The notes under the pieces were generated by a model that was not told where the DNA came from, did no database searches, and saw nothing but the letters and a program-made list of their open reading frames with translations. A DNA stretch of 64,000 bases from Patella vulgata (lineage: Eukaryota; Mollusca; Gastropoda; Patellidae), in assembly GCF_932274485.2 (NCBI RefSeq), contig NC_065884.2, positions 32,817,540 to 32,881,539 of the forward strand. The letters run 5' to 3'. This document shows, piece by piece, positions 23,071-34,440 of the stretch. The position numbers and the translations under genes were made by a program. Position 1 is the first letter of the stretch. The number at the start of each line of letters is the position of its first letter.

Positions 23071-23295
23071 ATGGCGGAAGGATAGCTAAAACTGCATACT
23101 TATTTTGTTAAAAACACTGAGCTAAAACCGTTCCCTGCGACAAGCTGGGAAGAATTTAAGGTATGTGCTAACCAGTGGATCAAATTAGATGGAAATGGCA
23201 GTCTTGTGCCGGAGACAAATGCTGATTTGCTGGACAGAAGAACTCCTGGAATGTGCAGACAAAACTCTCACTGGGGTATAGGCCTCAGCTACTAA
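23071..23295 (+). CDS. candidate gene start or first exon, uncharacterised
   Basis: ATGGCGGAAGGA is followed by an in-frame TAG at 23,083. The same frame then stays open for 70 codons: KLHTYFVKNTELKPFPATSW is followed by EEFKVCANQWIKLDGNGSL and more, ending ...HWGIGLSY at 23,293. A consensus-like donor AAG|GTATGT lies at 23,160/23,161, just after SWEEFK. Upstream DNA (22,930-23,070) carries AGATCACATGAC, CGTAAAGTAAAAG and TTTACGTTTTG words and could be a promoter. Proteins with an 'SW..F..C...W..LDG' start occur in uncharacterised invertebrate families, from memory only. Either a decayed gene or a real first exon starting after the stop. Confidence 0.35.
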
Positions 23296-24113
23296 ATACA
23301 GACTTCTCACATTCCACGTTACCAACGTAAACAAAACTGTGTTAAATATTATCACGATTCCAAAATTGTTGAAGAAAGTGATGTTTAGGTCTGGTTAATT
23401 TGTTAAGGGGATCATATCTTAACATTTTCTCGCAAATGCAAGCTGATGAAGATATTCATTCTCCTAAAATGCATGACAACCCAGACCAAGGACTACTCGG
23501 CCCAAGACCACTCAGACCAATAGAAGTCCACTCGGTCAAAGACAGAGTACCACTAAAAACTGTGTCACCATTGAGGTGAAATAGGCCTACATTGTGCAGT
23601 ACTCATACCCAAATAGAACCGAAATAGATGAGTTCGTACAAGTGCACAGTGCACTTTCTTTTTTGAGAAAAATATGTAGGCCTATGAATTATTTCTGCAT
23701 GATTCTCCTGGCTGAAAATGTCGCTGCGGCCCTTGCATCCCCAGTCAAAATTTTTCAATGTGAATGTAAATCAAGCTGCATGTACTTGTTACAAGTGAAA
23801 ACTTTCTAGTATGGATTTGTTTATATTGTTTGAATATAAAAGTGACAGCCAAACATATGCTGACAGTGACATTGATTTTAATAGTAATGATGAAATAATG
23901 AAATCATGTGATTTGTTTTATGAGTAGGCCTACACCTGTATACATGTATTTTTGTAAGCGGTTTTTAAATATTACATATTTTAAAAATGTTTTACTTAAA
24001 TGTACTGTACATGTCAATAAATTTTCATATTATATTTTGTCACTTTATGCTTAGGCCAAAAAAAAAAAATGTTATGTTTCCGGTAACCCGACCGACCCAT
24101 TACAAAACCTGCC
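23296..24113. other. unassigned sequence before the copia element
   Basis: No clear gene. A short open frame at 23,594-23,809 (+) contains CECKSSC and ends LLQVKTF; there is too little to call. Several AGGCCTA words recur (about 23,583, 23,684, 23,928). Confidence 0.3.
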
Positions 24114-24341
24114 TGTTGGGTAGTAAACTCATCTTTAATATTGGTTACGTTTAATCTTCTTCAAATATAATGTGGTACGAACTTGCTCAAAGGGAGCTAA
24201 CTGTTACAACTTCCTGTAATGTTTTCTTTTTCCTTCATTAAAAGTGACAGATGTTTTTCCTGTCTTTATTTTTATGTTTAATCCCCATCAATCGCCAATA
24301 ATATAATGGCAGAACATCCACCACCAACACAGAATCCAACA
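24114..24341 (+). repeat. copia 5' LTR
   Basis: 228 bp, begins TGTTGGGTAG and ends CCAACA. The first ATG of the gag frame (24,306) lies inside the LTR, so the start of Gag is duplicated in the 3' LTR. Confidence 0.93.
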
Positions 24342-25040
24342 GGTTATGGGTCCAGGAGCAGAATTCCAGTGTTTGACGGTGATGAACGAAAATATGAGTT
24401 GTGGGAAGTCAAATTTCTCGGAGGTATGCGAGTCAGAAATCTCCAGAAAGTATTCTCGTCCCTTGAAGATAATACCAGGGTGATAGACAATAATCAAAAT
24501 GAAGAAGCATTTGCTGAACTTGTGCAGGTACTAGATGATCGTTCCCTTTCATTAATTATCCGTGAGGCCCGAGATAATGGTAGAAAAGCACTTAGAATAT
24601 TACGCCATCATTATCTACCCACAGGCAAACCTAGAATAATAACCCTGTACACTGAATTGACCTCATTAGTCAAGCAAGATTCTGAAACTGTTACAGATTA
24701 TATTATTAGAGCGGAATCTGCTGCTTCAGCACTGCGAAATGGAGGAGAAACTATAAGTGACAGTTTACTTGTAGCTATGACAATGAAAGTTCTACCAAGT
24801 ACTTACCAAGCCTTTACGACTGTGATTACCCAAAGAAGCATAGCTATAACACTCTCAGAGTTCAAAGTGGCCTTAAGAAACTTCGAAGATACAGAGAAAA
24901 TCAATGCACAGTCATGTACCGGCACATCAATCATGAATTTAAGACAAGGCCAAAACAGATCTAACAATAAGTCAAGATGGTGTGAAAACTGTAAGTCTAG
25001 TACACATGACACAGCTTATTGCCGAAGAAATTCGTCCTAA
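24306..25040 (+). pseudogene. copia gag-like region (fossil)
   Basis: A 244-residue open frame with the copia Gag signature: a leading GYGSRSRIPVFDGDERKYEL, then WEVKFLGGMR, and a retrotransposon_gag (UBN2-type) fold with TDYIIRAESAASALR. A zinc-knuckle-like Cys/His region begins at its end (WCENCKSSTHDTAYC). Expected role is the nucleocapsid and particle protein. It is part of the element at 24,114-28,307, which as a whole looks broken. Confidence 0.85.
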
Positions 25041-25396
25041 ACAACAAAACGTTGGTGTGAAATTTGTAGAAGTAACTCCCATGATACATCTTATTGTCGA
25101 AATAAAAGTCAAACAAGATGGTGCGAGATTTGCAAGTCTAACACACATCTCACTAAATCCTGTCGTAAGAAAAAGACAGACTTAAAAAGTGTGAAAACGA
25201 ACAATGATGACGATTTTAATCACAGCTTTGCATTTGTTGTTGCATCCTCTACTCTTAAAAATAGCAAAGCTGACAATTTATAATTAGTAAAGACAATTTT
25301 ACAAGTTTTCAGAAGAATTTCATTCCAGAGAAACATGTTATTGAATTAGCTAATGGTACTACAGCTGAAGGTGTAGCATTAGGACGAGGTAATGCC

Positions 25397-27964
25397 ATGG
25401 TAACACTCCATGATGCCATGGGAAAAACCCATGAGGTAACCCTTACAAACGCCTTATATGTACCATCTTTTAGCCAAAATATATTTTCCGTCCGTGCTGC
25501 TACCCGAGAAGGTCCTGTTGATCCTGTAGCTAGAGACGACTTTAAATATGCGTTAGTTTGTGTGGATAGTTATTCTAACCTTTCTTCTGTTTGTTTTCTT
25601 AAGCAGAAAAGTGATTCTGTAAATGCCTTTAAGAAATATCTTGCAGATATTGCACCTGTAGGTAAAATTAAATCTGTGAGAAGTGATCAAGGTGGAGAAT
25701 TTATATCAAAAGAATTTAGCTCTCTACTCATTGAGAATAAGATAAAACATGAGAAAACTGCCCCTTTTAGCCCACATCAAAATGGGAAAGCTGAACGCAT
25801 GTGGAGAACACTATTTGAAATGGCAAGGTGTTTACTTTTGCAATCTAGTCTCCCTAAAACCTTGTGGACATATGCCGTTATGGCATCCTCCTATATTAGA
25901 AATAGGTGTTATAATAAAAAATTATGTATAACTCCGTTTGAGGCTGTTACTAATAAGAAACCAGATTTGGAAAATGTGCACATATTTGGTCAAACTTGGT
26001 TTGCCTTAATACAAAATCCAAAGAAGTTGGATGATAGGTCAGATATAGGTATTTTTGTTGGGTATGACAGGGATAGTCCTGCTTATTTAGTATATTTTCC
26101 TAATACTGGTTCAATTAAGAAAATTAGAGTTGTAAAGTTTCACAATGATGATCTAGATGTCCATGATAAACCTAGTGAAATTGAAAATGATAGTGATGAG
26201 GAAGATTTTGTCATTCCGAAAGAAAAACAAAATATTCCAATTAATGATGATGCTGAAATTGAAATCCCTTCTGTTTCTAATCAAAGTTCAAAAACTAGAA
26301 CTAGAATAAGATTTAAACCTAAACATCTTGATGATTATTACATTGACAAGGAAATTGATGATCATTTAAATATATCTGTCCATCATTGTTATACGGTAAA
26401 TTTAAATATTCCTAAAACATACAATGAAGCAATTTCTAGCAAAGATTCAGAAAAATGGGAAATTGCTATGGATAAGGAAATGCAAGCTCTTAGAGAGAAT
26501 GAAACCTTTGAACTTTCTACTTTACCACCAGGTAGAGAAGCTGTTGGTGGAAGATGGGTTTATACCATTAAACATGGTTTAAATGATGAGAAAGAACATA
26601 AAGCTAGATTTGTTGCTAAGGGATACTCTCAAATTCCTGAAATTGACTATCAGGAAACTTTCTCTCCAACAGCTCGCATGAATTCACTTAGAATTTTAAT
26701 ACATTTAGCAGTACAAAATGATATGATTATACATCAAATGGATGTTAAGGCTGCATATTTGAATGCTCCAATTGATAAAGAAATTTATGTTGAACAGCCT
26801 AATGGCTATGAAATTTCAGGTAAAACTGATGAAAAATTGTATCTCAAATTAAAGAAATCTTTATATGGTTTGAAGCAAAGTGGTCGGAACTGGAATCAAA
26901 CTCTGCATGAATATTTGATTAATTTAGGTTTTTCTCAATCAAAAAATGATACATGTGTTTATGTTAAGTATTCACATAATAAGCCTTCGGTAATTCTTTT
27001 AGTATGGGTTGATGATTTGTTAATAGCATCTCAATGCGAAGAAGAAACAAACATGATAAAATTGAGTCTCAATGAAACTTTTAAAATGAAAGATCTTGGT
27101 AATGTGTCATATTTTCTTGGTATTCAGTTTCAAATTCTTAATGGAACAATTATTATGTCACAAACAAAATACACTGAGAGTCTTTTACAAGCTTTTGATA
27201 TGCAAGATTGTAAACCAAGATATACCCCTAGTGAAATGAAAGTTAACAAAATAAATGATGATATTTTGCTAGATGAAAATAATTCTAAAATGTATAAACA
27301 GATAATTGGAAGCTTAATTTATATCATGACAAGTACAAGGCCAGACCTTGCTTACATTGTGACTTATTTATCTCAATATATGTCTAAACCAAATGCATAT
27401 CACATGAGTATGGCTAAGCATGTACTAAGATATCTTAAAGGTACTATTGATCAAAAATTAATCTTCAGTAAATCTGAAAACTCCCTGAATATAATTGGTT
27501 ATTGTGATGCTGATTGGGCAAACGCAGATGATAGAAAAAGCATCACTGGTTTTGGTTTTGGATTATCAAAGGATGGTCCTTTAATTTCTTGGAAATCAAG
27601 AAAACAACCGACAATAGCTTTATCAACATGTGAAGCAGAATATATGGCTCTTGTTTCAAGCATGCAAGAAGGCATATACTTGCTCTCGTTCATTAGTGAA
27701 TTAACAGGTCAAAATTTTATCAAATTTTTACTTTATTGTGACAATCAGGGTGCAATAGCACTAGCTAAAAATCCAGTCCAACACCAAAGAACCAAACATA
27801 TTGATATTAAGTATCATTTTATCAGAAATGTAATCCAAAATGGTACAGTTGAAGTTTCATATATTACATCTGATCAAAATATTGCTGATGTATTCACAAA
27901 ACCTGTTAATAGAGTAAAAAATAGCAAATTTATGTCCTTTATGATGGGAAATTTATATGAATAA
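25397..27964 (+). pseudogene. copia pol-like region (fossil)
   Basis: An 855-residue open frame. From the N-terminus there is a short protease-adjacent piece, then integrase core (SVRSDQGGEF, HQNGKAERMWRTL), then a spacer rich in Asp/Glu. Next comes copia reverse transcriptase (GRWVYTIKHG, HQMDVKAAYLNAPI, the catalytic LVWVDDLLIA) and RNase H (GYCDADWANADDRKS, STCEAEYMAL, TKHIDIKYHFIR). It stops just before the purine tract and 3' LTR. Domain order fixes Ty1/copia rather than Ty3/gypsy. It is counted with the element as broken. Confidence 0.9.
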
Positions 27965-28079
27965 TCACACATGTTAATTTTGTTTATAACTTAGCATAAT
28001 CTGAATGTTTTATTGTTAACAATTATTTTCTTTTGTTTTTAAGACAATATGACTTTAATATGCTGAGTTTAAGAGGGGG

Positions 28080-28307
28080 TGTTGGGTAGTAAACTCATCT
28101 TTAATATTGGTTACGTTTAATCTTCTTCAAATATAATGTGGTACGAACTTGCTCAAAGGGAGCTAACTGTTACAACTTCCTGTAATGTTTTCTTTTTCCT
28201 TCATTAAAAGTGACAGATGTTTTTCCTGTCTTTATTTTTATGTTTAATCCCCATCAATCGCCAATAATATAATGGCAGAACATCCACCACCAACACAGAA
28301 TCCAACA
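28080..28307 (+). repeat. copia 3' LTR
   Basis: 228 bp, same sequence as the 5' LTR by eye, including the ATGGCAGAACATCC block. Confidence 0.93.
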
Positions 28308-28312
28308 CTGCC

Positions 28313-29080
28313 GACTCAATTTTTTAGTGTCAATGGAAATAAAAAACTTTTTTGTTCAACGAGCGACCGTTCAAAATACTCTAAGCCTTCCGGATTCGTG
28401 AAAATGGCTTTATTATTTGTTGCTATAAATGGATATAAATGTCATCGTTCTTTGAATCTGCATTTACCGATCGGTATAGGCAGGTACTGTACAGCGAACG
28501 ATTATTAAGATCTGTCATACTGTTGAAGCGAGATTTCTAACTGACGTGAAAATCGAGACTACGGGTTTCGTATAGATTTAACATTGCACATCCCGAAAAG
28601 CCATAATCCTCACAACCTTTGTTCTGATAAGTAACGGCATGCAATTTGACAAAAACAAGGTATTACAAACAGGTGGATAGGATCTGCTCGATTGGTATTT
28701 AAAACAAGACAAATAAATTTATTACGGACCTATTTCATGCGATGGCACGATATGATTTTTTAAGTTTTCATCGCGAGTTCTTTCCCTTGAACAAAATGGC
28801 CTCCCTGCGCTATTGTTTTTAGCATAGAAAGATTAAAAAATCCATTTGCCCCCTAAAAGAATATTTAAATCATTATCTAGACTCTGATACATTTTAAACA
28901 ATTATCCAACAATTCCATCCACCAATCTATTCATGCTTCATGTTCCTCGGTGCCGTCTCAACCTAACATAAAATTACCGACCCTATTTTCCATCCGTTAC
29001 AGGAAACATAACCCTTTTTTTTTTTGGCCTTACTATATGTTTTTATTTTACTTTTTTATTCTAATTCATTTCCAGTGGTT
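28313..29080. other. unassigned sequence after the copia element
   Basis: No gene or repeat recognised, apart from the insertion-site flank. Confidence 0.35.
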
Positions 29081-29081
29081 T

Positions 29082-29330
29082 CCCCTTGTCAGTGGTGCAG
29101 GTGGAGGGGCTGACAAGGCACAAGGACATCAGTCTAGTCGTGGTCCCGTGTATACATTGGTGTGCACGTAAAAGATCCCTTGGCAGTTGGAATTTGATAT
29201 AAGCGTAGGCCATAGTGCTGTGCCCGGGCAAAATTTCCGTCATAGCACGCTGTATGGCGTATGCTTATCTTTATTAGCCCAGTACATGTATAAGAGCAGA
29301 ACAGTAGGACGTTAAACCCCATTTCACTTC
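29082..29330 (+). mobile_element. SINE (copy 2) with GTAGGACGTTAAACCCC tail
   Basis: Contains GTGCACGTAAAAGATCCC, TTGGCAGTTGGAATTTGATA, GTGCCCGGGCAAAATTTCC and ATAGCACGCTGTATGGCGTA. The tail is AACAGTAGGACGTTAAACCC then CATTTC. Body and tail match 60,482-60,637; the tail also matches 10,565-10,600. The tRNA-like head is not clear in this copy. Confidence 0.7.
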
Positions 29331-29533
29331 TAATTCATTTTACTAGAACCATTTTACTTAGGTAAATGTAACTGTTTGTTTTTCTCTTATATGTACTTTT
29401 ATTTACTGGTTGGTATATATCTTTTAATTTTGTACAGTGTATATGGGCACAAGACCTGATCTGTGTGTAAATACATGTATTCTGTGAATATAAGAACCTG
29501 AAAAGCACACTAGAAACCGTTTTCCAGTATTAA

Positions 29534-31267
29534 GAGTGTATCCGCGAGAAGACCATGCAAAAAGTGCTAAGATGGGGGGTCAGAAGTTTTTGATCAAACT
29601 TATGGTATGACACCCCCTAGGGGCAAGAGGTAACATGCTGAAGTGGTTACAGTCTGATGTCGCAATAAAAGGACTGTACAGGAATTATTTATTTTATGGG
29701 TAAAATTGCGGTTTTCACATGTGTATTTATCACCTTTTTTAAGCACAGACTGCATTCTATGGTGGAATAGCAACCTTCTAATTTTGACCCTGTCTGATAA
29801 AGCGGGTGGTCAACTTCTACCCCAGCACTAATTTGAAAAAAAAAAATCAGTACATACTAATTTTGTGTGGACTTGTTTTAGGGTACCATATTCACATTGT
29901 CCTTATAGTGCAGAAAAAGATACACTGTAACTTTTTCTTTCATGGTCGCAAGTAGAATTTCTTTGGATGGTTTTGAAGTGCTAAGCACATAGTATCTATA
30001 GGTGTAAAAAAAATGACCGGAATGCAACATACTTAAAATATACAGCTTTTGTGATACATTTTTTTGCAAATTTAATTAGAGAAATAACATTTTTGACTTT
30101 TATACGTTTTCATCATATCCATAGCCATTAGTTGTACCATGTTGTACTCTATATAAGTGTGTATTTGTATTTATTGTATATTTGGTATTGTCGTATTGTC
30201 CCTTTAACATATTTGTTGTATTGTCTCTTTAAGATTTCATTTTCAAACAAGTTACCGAAAATGGCTACAAAATGTTTAATTTCAGAGCATGTTTCCACTA
30301 TTCCTTTTGGGACACATCCACTGATTTCTACAATACAGAAATGTGGAAGCTTAAATATTAACGGCAGGGGCGTGCTGGCAGGGAGTTTAGGAGGACGGTG
30401 TCCTCCCAGGCCCCCATTAAACAATAAGTCCACCCGTATAAGCGGGCCCCCCTGAGAGCTCTAATTTTCACGCGGAATCCCCTCAAAAAATTGAGAGTGC
30501 ACACGCAAAAAATCATACATACACAACGATTAGTAATATATATTATGCTGACGTGCAAATGTCTGTCACCTTAAGGTGAAATGGTCTTTGATACATGTAT
30601 TCATGCCTCGATATGTATAAGATGCAATTTATTCTTTGGATAGAAATACATTGTATTAGCATTATATTAAGCAGACCTGTCATGAGTGTCTTGTGTAGTA
30701 CAGTAGTATGTCTTATAGTCAAAATAGCAGCATAAATTTGGAAAATATGATACCTAGATTTCACCCAGAAGTGCTTGCAAAACACATTTCCCGTTGTCAA
30801 ATTTTAAAAATTTTAAGGGGGAGAACCCCCCCAGCCCCCCCTACAATTGGGGCGTGGGTCGCCTTGGGCCAGCACGCCCCTGATTAACGGCAACGAATAC
30901 TAAATGAAAGAAGTAGCTATAGGGCGTAAAACTTTGGGTGACGAAAAATGGGGAATTTAGACAAGCTTTGATATCCAGTCCGTATACAGATCTTGTTCGC
31001 CAGAATCGTCTGTGTGAGTTTGGTCTTTCTGCTACGTATAGTAAAGGTGTAAGGACTTGCCAAAGTTGGTATTTGAGAAAAGGCAGATTTTGGCAATTTC
31101 ACCATATGAAAAATGTTTTTTCAATTTTCTCATACAGGAATTGAAAGATTTATCTAATATTGCACATTTATGTGTTTTGGGACTATCCCAACTTATAAAC
31201 CAAATTTGGTCATAATCTGTGATTGAAGCCTTAGCACTTTCTGCATGGTTTACTCGCGGACACGCTC
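29534..31267. mobile_element. TTAA-type DNA transposon (Kolobok-like)
   Basis: Inverted ends GAGTGTATCCGCGAG...ACCATGCA and AAAGTGCTAAG at 29,534, and their reverse complement ending at 31,267 (GCTTAGC..., CTCGCGGACACGCTC), extend about 40 bp. They are flanked by TTAA on both sides (29,530-29,533 and 31,268-31,271). TTAA duplications are used by piggyBac and Kolobok. The ends do not start CCY as in piggyBac, so Kolobok is preferred (inference). No transposase is recognised in the 1.7-kb interior. A hAT MITE is nested at 30,365-30,882. Confidence 0.8.
30365..30882. mobile_element. hAT MITE nested in the TTAA transposon
   Basis: Inverted ends CAGGGGCGTGCTGGC at 30,365 and GCCAGCACGCCCCTG ending at 30,882 are perfect over 15 bp. 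They are flanked by an exact 8-bp duplication ATTAACGG (30,357-30,364 and 30,883-30,890). CAGGGGCG ends and 8-bp duplications are classic hAT. At 518 bp with no coding capacity it is non-autonomous. Both ends carry C/G-rich subterminal blocks (CCTCCCAGGCCCCC and GGGGGAGAACCCCCC). Confidence 0.93.
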
Positions 31268-31449
31268 TTAAATACACTTTATAAATGATGATATTATTAT
31301 TATTATATACATTTTTCATTAATACTAGTGGTGTATGGTATTGTTGTGTACGAGGAAATTCATATAATTGCATTTGTTTATTTTTCTTTTTAAATAAATG
31401 TACATATCTTATACTCTCTTATAGGGGGGTTGGGTACCCAAATGGGTAC

Positions 31450-31680
31450 CATGTGTCATTGAGTCCACTGGCGTGGTTTAGATTCCATGGTTGTATGTGA
31501 CAAGGAGAAGGGTCGCCTGTCCAACCTCATGGGTTTTCTCCGGGTCCTCCTGTTTCCTCCCACAGCTAAAGACCACTACACGCAAGCGAATTATTGGAAC
31601 AAAATTGACCATGTGTTAGTTCCGAAATTACCTAGGTTGTGTTGAGTGGAATATAAACTCCATTTCTCTCTCTACATGTA
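31450..31680 (+). mobile_element. SINE-like repeat with conserved central domain (copy 2)
   Basis: Contains TATGTGACAAGGAGAAGGGT, CGCCTGTCCAACCTCATGG, GTTTTCTCCGGGTCCTCC and TGTTTCCTCCCACAGCTAAA. The tail reads GTTGTGTTGAGTGGAATATA then AACTCCATTTCTCTCTCT. It shares its core with 14,105-14,190. The 5' part includes a GGGTACCCAAATGGGTACC repeat. Confidence 0.6.
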
Positions 31681-31812
31681 TATACTCTTATAATAAGTCT
31701 ATTGTTTTCTTTTTTAAAAAAACCCAGTATAATTGATGGACGGTGAATTATTATTAATTGTATCATTCAGATCACATGGTATTATTTTTGTTTTTTCTTA
31801 ACATTATATATA

Positions 31813-33320
31813 TACTATTCAAAAAAAGTAGGGGATATGTTATTAAAGTCACCTAATGAAACTGACGAAGAAACAAATGACAAAATGAAATGAAGTTCAC
31901 ATTCATCGATTTATTCCAAATGATCGTTAGACTAAGTAAGGCACAGACTGACCATTATAAGGGTAAAATGATACCCGGGGTCAAACAGCAAAGTTACCAC
32001 AGCATCACAACCAAGTCAGTAACGGGTAAATCCTCCTCTGTTTGCCAAACAAGCATTGATCCGACGTGGCATACTCCTAATGAGACGTCTAAGGTCATTT
32101 TGGTCCAGATTGTCCCATTCCTGTTGCAACGCAGCAGCAAGTTCTTGGACATTGGCAGGACGTTGTTGACGTTGACGTAACCTCTGTCCAAGCATGTCCC
32201 AGACATGCTCGATGGGGGAGAGGTCGGGACTCAGTGCTGGCCAAGGTAATGTGGTGATGTTCTGTTGTTGGAGGTAACCTGTAACGATCCTGGCCCTGTG
32301 ACATCTTGCGTTGTCATCCAGGAAGATGAAACGGCGGCCATGACGTCGTGCGAACGGCACAACATGGACTGCCAAGATGTTGTCCCGGTAGTACTGGCCT
32401 GTAACACGCCCTGCAACAACATGTAAAGCCGTTCTTTCAGCAACAGTGATGCCTCCCCACACCATAACAGAACCACCCTCAAATCGATCATGTCTGATGA
32501 CGTTAACGTCTTGGAAGCGCTCGTTTCGACGACGCCACACCCTCCTACGTCTGTCCAAAAAATCAACAGTGAACCTTGACTCATCTGAAAACATCACATT
32601 GCTCCAGCGTCGATTATCCCAGTGTTGACGATCCCTACACCAACGACGTCTTGCCTGAATGTGATGATCTCTCAAACAAGGGATCACGCGAGGACGTCGG
32701 GCGCGAAGGTGACCCCTATGCAGTCGATTCCGAATCGTCTGGCCACTCACTCTCACACCAGTGTCTGTTTGAAGACGAGCGCTGATCTGATTTGCTGTGA
32801 TGACACGATTTCTCAAGGCCAAGGTACGGATAAATCGATCCTGGGCTTGAGTTGTCGCCCTTGGTCGACCTGAGCGTGGTCTGTCCTGTACAGATTGTGT
32901 ATCACGGTATCTGGACCATAGCCTGCTTATGACAGACTGAGAAACATTCATCGTCCGCGCCACAACCGCCTGTGTTGTGCCGATCTGTAGCATGCCAAGG
33001 GCACGTAACCTTTCATTTTGGGTAAGCCGACGCATATCAAAATTTGTTTTCTGGTCACTAAAACAATTAAACTGATGTTTCCACCCTGGAATTCAATGCC
33101 ACAATGACTGTAACATTCAAAGTCAGAGTCGTGCAAATCTTGGGTTGGACCCCCATGATGATCCCAAGCATCACCTGCATAGCTATTGGTGCGTTTGGGC
33201 GTCACATGTAACTGGAAATGTTTCTTCTGTTAGGTTCTATAGTGACTTTTTTCGTAGTCATTTGCATATTTTAGTATTATGCCCCCAAAATCAAATATCC
33301 CCTACTTTTTTTGAATAGTA
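31813..33320 (-). mobile_element. Tc1-type transposon copy 3, coding-complete
   Basis: 1,508 bp between TA dinucleotides (31,811-31,812 and 33,321-33,322). Both TACTATTC ends are present. The low-coordinate end lacks about 20 bp of the inner terminal repeat found in copy 2, and about 10 bp are missing near 33,180. The transposase gene on the minus strand is uninterrupted. Confidence 0.94.
32016..33035 (-). CDS. Tc1-family DD34E transposase
   Basis: 339 codons, start to stop without a break. The enzyme cuts the element out and inserts it at TA sites in nuclear DNA. Residues 1-60 form a paired-like helix-turn-helix with the linker DRPRSGRPRA, followed by a second helix-turn-helix (about 61-115). 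The catalytic core has Asp151 (SDESRF), Asp241 (DDNARCH) and Glu276 (SPIEHVW), with 34 residues between the last two, the Tc1 spacing. The GGSVMVWGG block is normal. Compared with copy 4 it has Glu for Gly at about residues 187 and 200 and Leu for Gln at 239, next to the second Asp. The length is typical of the family (about 340). Start chosen at MRRLTQ, the first Met shared by all copies. Confidence 0.95.
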   Translation of the reverse strand: MRRLTQNERLRALGMLQIGTTQAVVARTMNVSQSVISRLWSRYRDTQSVQDRPRSGRPRATTQAQDRFIRTLALRNRVITANQISARLQTDTGVRVSGQTIRNRLHRGHLRARRPRVIPCLRDHHIQARRRWCRDRQHWDNRRWSNVMFSDESRFTVDFLDRRRRVWRRRNERFQDVNVIRHDRFEGGSVMVWGGITVAERTALHVVAGRVTGQYYRDNILAVHVVPFARRHGRRFIFLDDNARCHRARIVTGYLQQQNITTLPWPALSPDLSPIEHVWDMLGQRLRQRQQRPANVQELAAALQQEWDNLDQNDLRRLIRSMPRRINACLANRGGFTRY

Positions 33321-33322
33321 TA

Positions 33323-33830
33323 TATATAATTATAAGACCGAACCAGTATTTCAATCATGCCAAAATCGTTTTCATCTGTATTAAGTATATATTTCTCTTG
33401 GATATTGTTTCACTGAAATAGTTTTGAAAAAATATTTGTTTCCAGAAAATAACAGATTCATTCAATCATTGGTGCTATTTCCCTATTATTGGCCACATTT
33501 ATGCCACAGATCAGGGGTTAGTCGTCTTCACCGTGTCAATGCAACATTTAACAGGTGGTATTATCCAGCAATCCCGGCACATTTGCAGAGCAATTCTCTC
33601 TGACAAATGTAAACAAGCCAACGTGTTGCTCCTCGTAAAAGTTATTCCCTGGTCTTTTTATGGCTATTGACCCGTGACCCTATGATGATCGAGTGCAAGA
33701 TGTATTGTGCAATGCATCGGAAAAGAAATGTATGCGACAGTGACGGCCTACTTATGTAACAAAGCTTCACATTTTCACCCGGAAATTGCTGGGACGAATT
33801 GAAGCTATTTTCGGGACTAAATCACAGCCT
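33323..33830. other. unassigned sequence
   Basis: No gene or clear repeat recognised. Confidence 0.35.
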
Positions 33831-34440
33831 ACAAGCTAAAATTGCAATTTTTCGTACAATCAGGGGCCATAATTCCGGAAATTACGTTCTGATGTGCGCG
33901 AATATCTAAAGAAACCAAGATCTTTGGATTATAATCATACATTTCAAGTTTAAACTAAATCGGATAAAAATTGTGACCTCTACAGTGTTCACAATCTAAA
34001 AATGTGATTTTTCGTACAATCAGGGGCCATAATCCATGAAGTTACAGTCCGATACATGCCAATATCGAAAGGAACTGAGATATTTGGGTGATAAACCTAT
34101 ATTTCAAGTTTCATTGAAATTGGATAAAAATTGTGACCTGTAGACTGTTCACAAACAATTGTGGACGGACGAACAGGGGCGACAACAATATATGTCCACA
34201 TGAAAATGTGGGCGTATAAAAACGTGATTTTTCGTACAAACAGGGGCCATAATCCATGAAGTTTCAATCCAATACCAATATCGAAAGCAACCGAGATCTT
34301 TTGGAGATAAACCGATATTTCAAGTTTCGTCAAAATCGGATAAGAATTGTGACCTGTGGGTGTCGAAAAACAAATCGTGGACGGACGAGTGACGACAATA
34401 TACATCCTCATGAAAATGTGGGCATGTAAAAAATCGTAAA
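33831..34440 (+). repeat. A-family array with two 3' modules
   Basis: Diverged A units (TTTTTCGTACAATCAGGGGC, CCGATACATGCCAATATCGA, TTGTGACCTGTAGACTGTTC). Two shared 3' ends occur at about 34,157-34,220 and 34,378-34,432 (CAGGGGCGACAACAATATAT; CCACATGAAAATGTGGGCGT; the second with GGGCATGTAAAAA). Two terminal modules in a row indicate tandem or partly overlapping copies. Confidence 0.65.

Larger units (their letters stand above)
24114..28307 (+). mobile_element. Ty1/copia LTR retrotransposon
   Basis: Two 228-bp LTRs, identical by eye, lie in the same orientation at 24,114-24,341 and 28,080-28,307. They are flanked by a 5-bp duplication CTGCC (24,109-24,113 and 28,308-28,312). The primer-binding site directly after the left LTR (GGTTATGGGTCCAGG) resembles the internal initiator-Met tRNA site used by Drosophila copia. 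A purine tract AAGAGGGGGT precedes the right LTR. Order is gag, then integrase, then reverse transcriptase/RNase H, as in Ty1/copia. Identical LTRs point to a very recent insertion. The coding part looks broken, with about two to three breaks. Confidence 0.95.

Noticed and set aside
30938-31144. Transposase piece in the TTAA element
   Set aside because: Short frames there show no DDE or other transposase motif.
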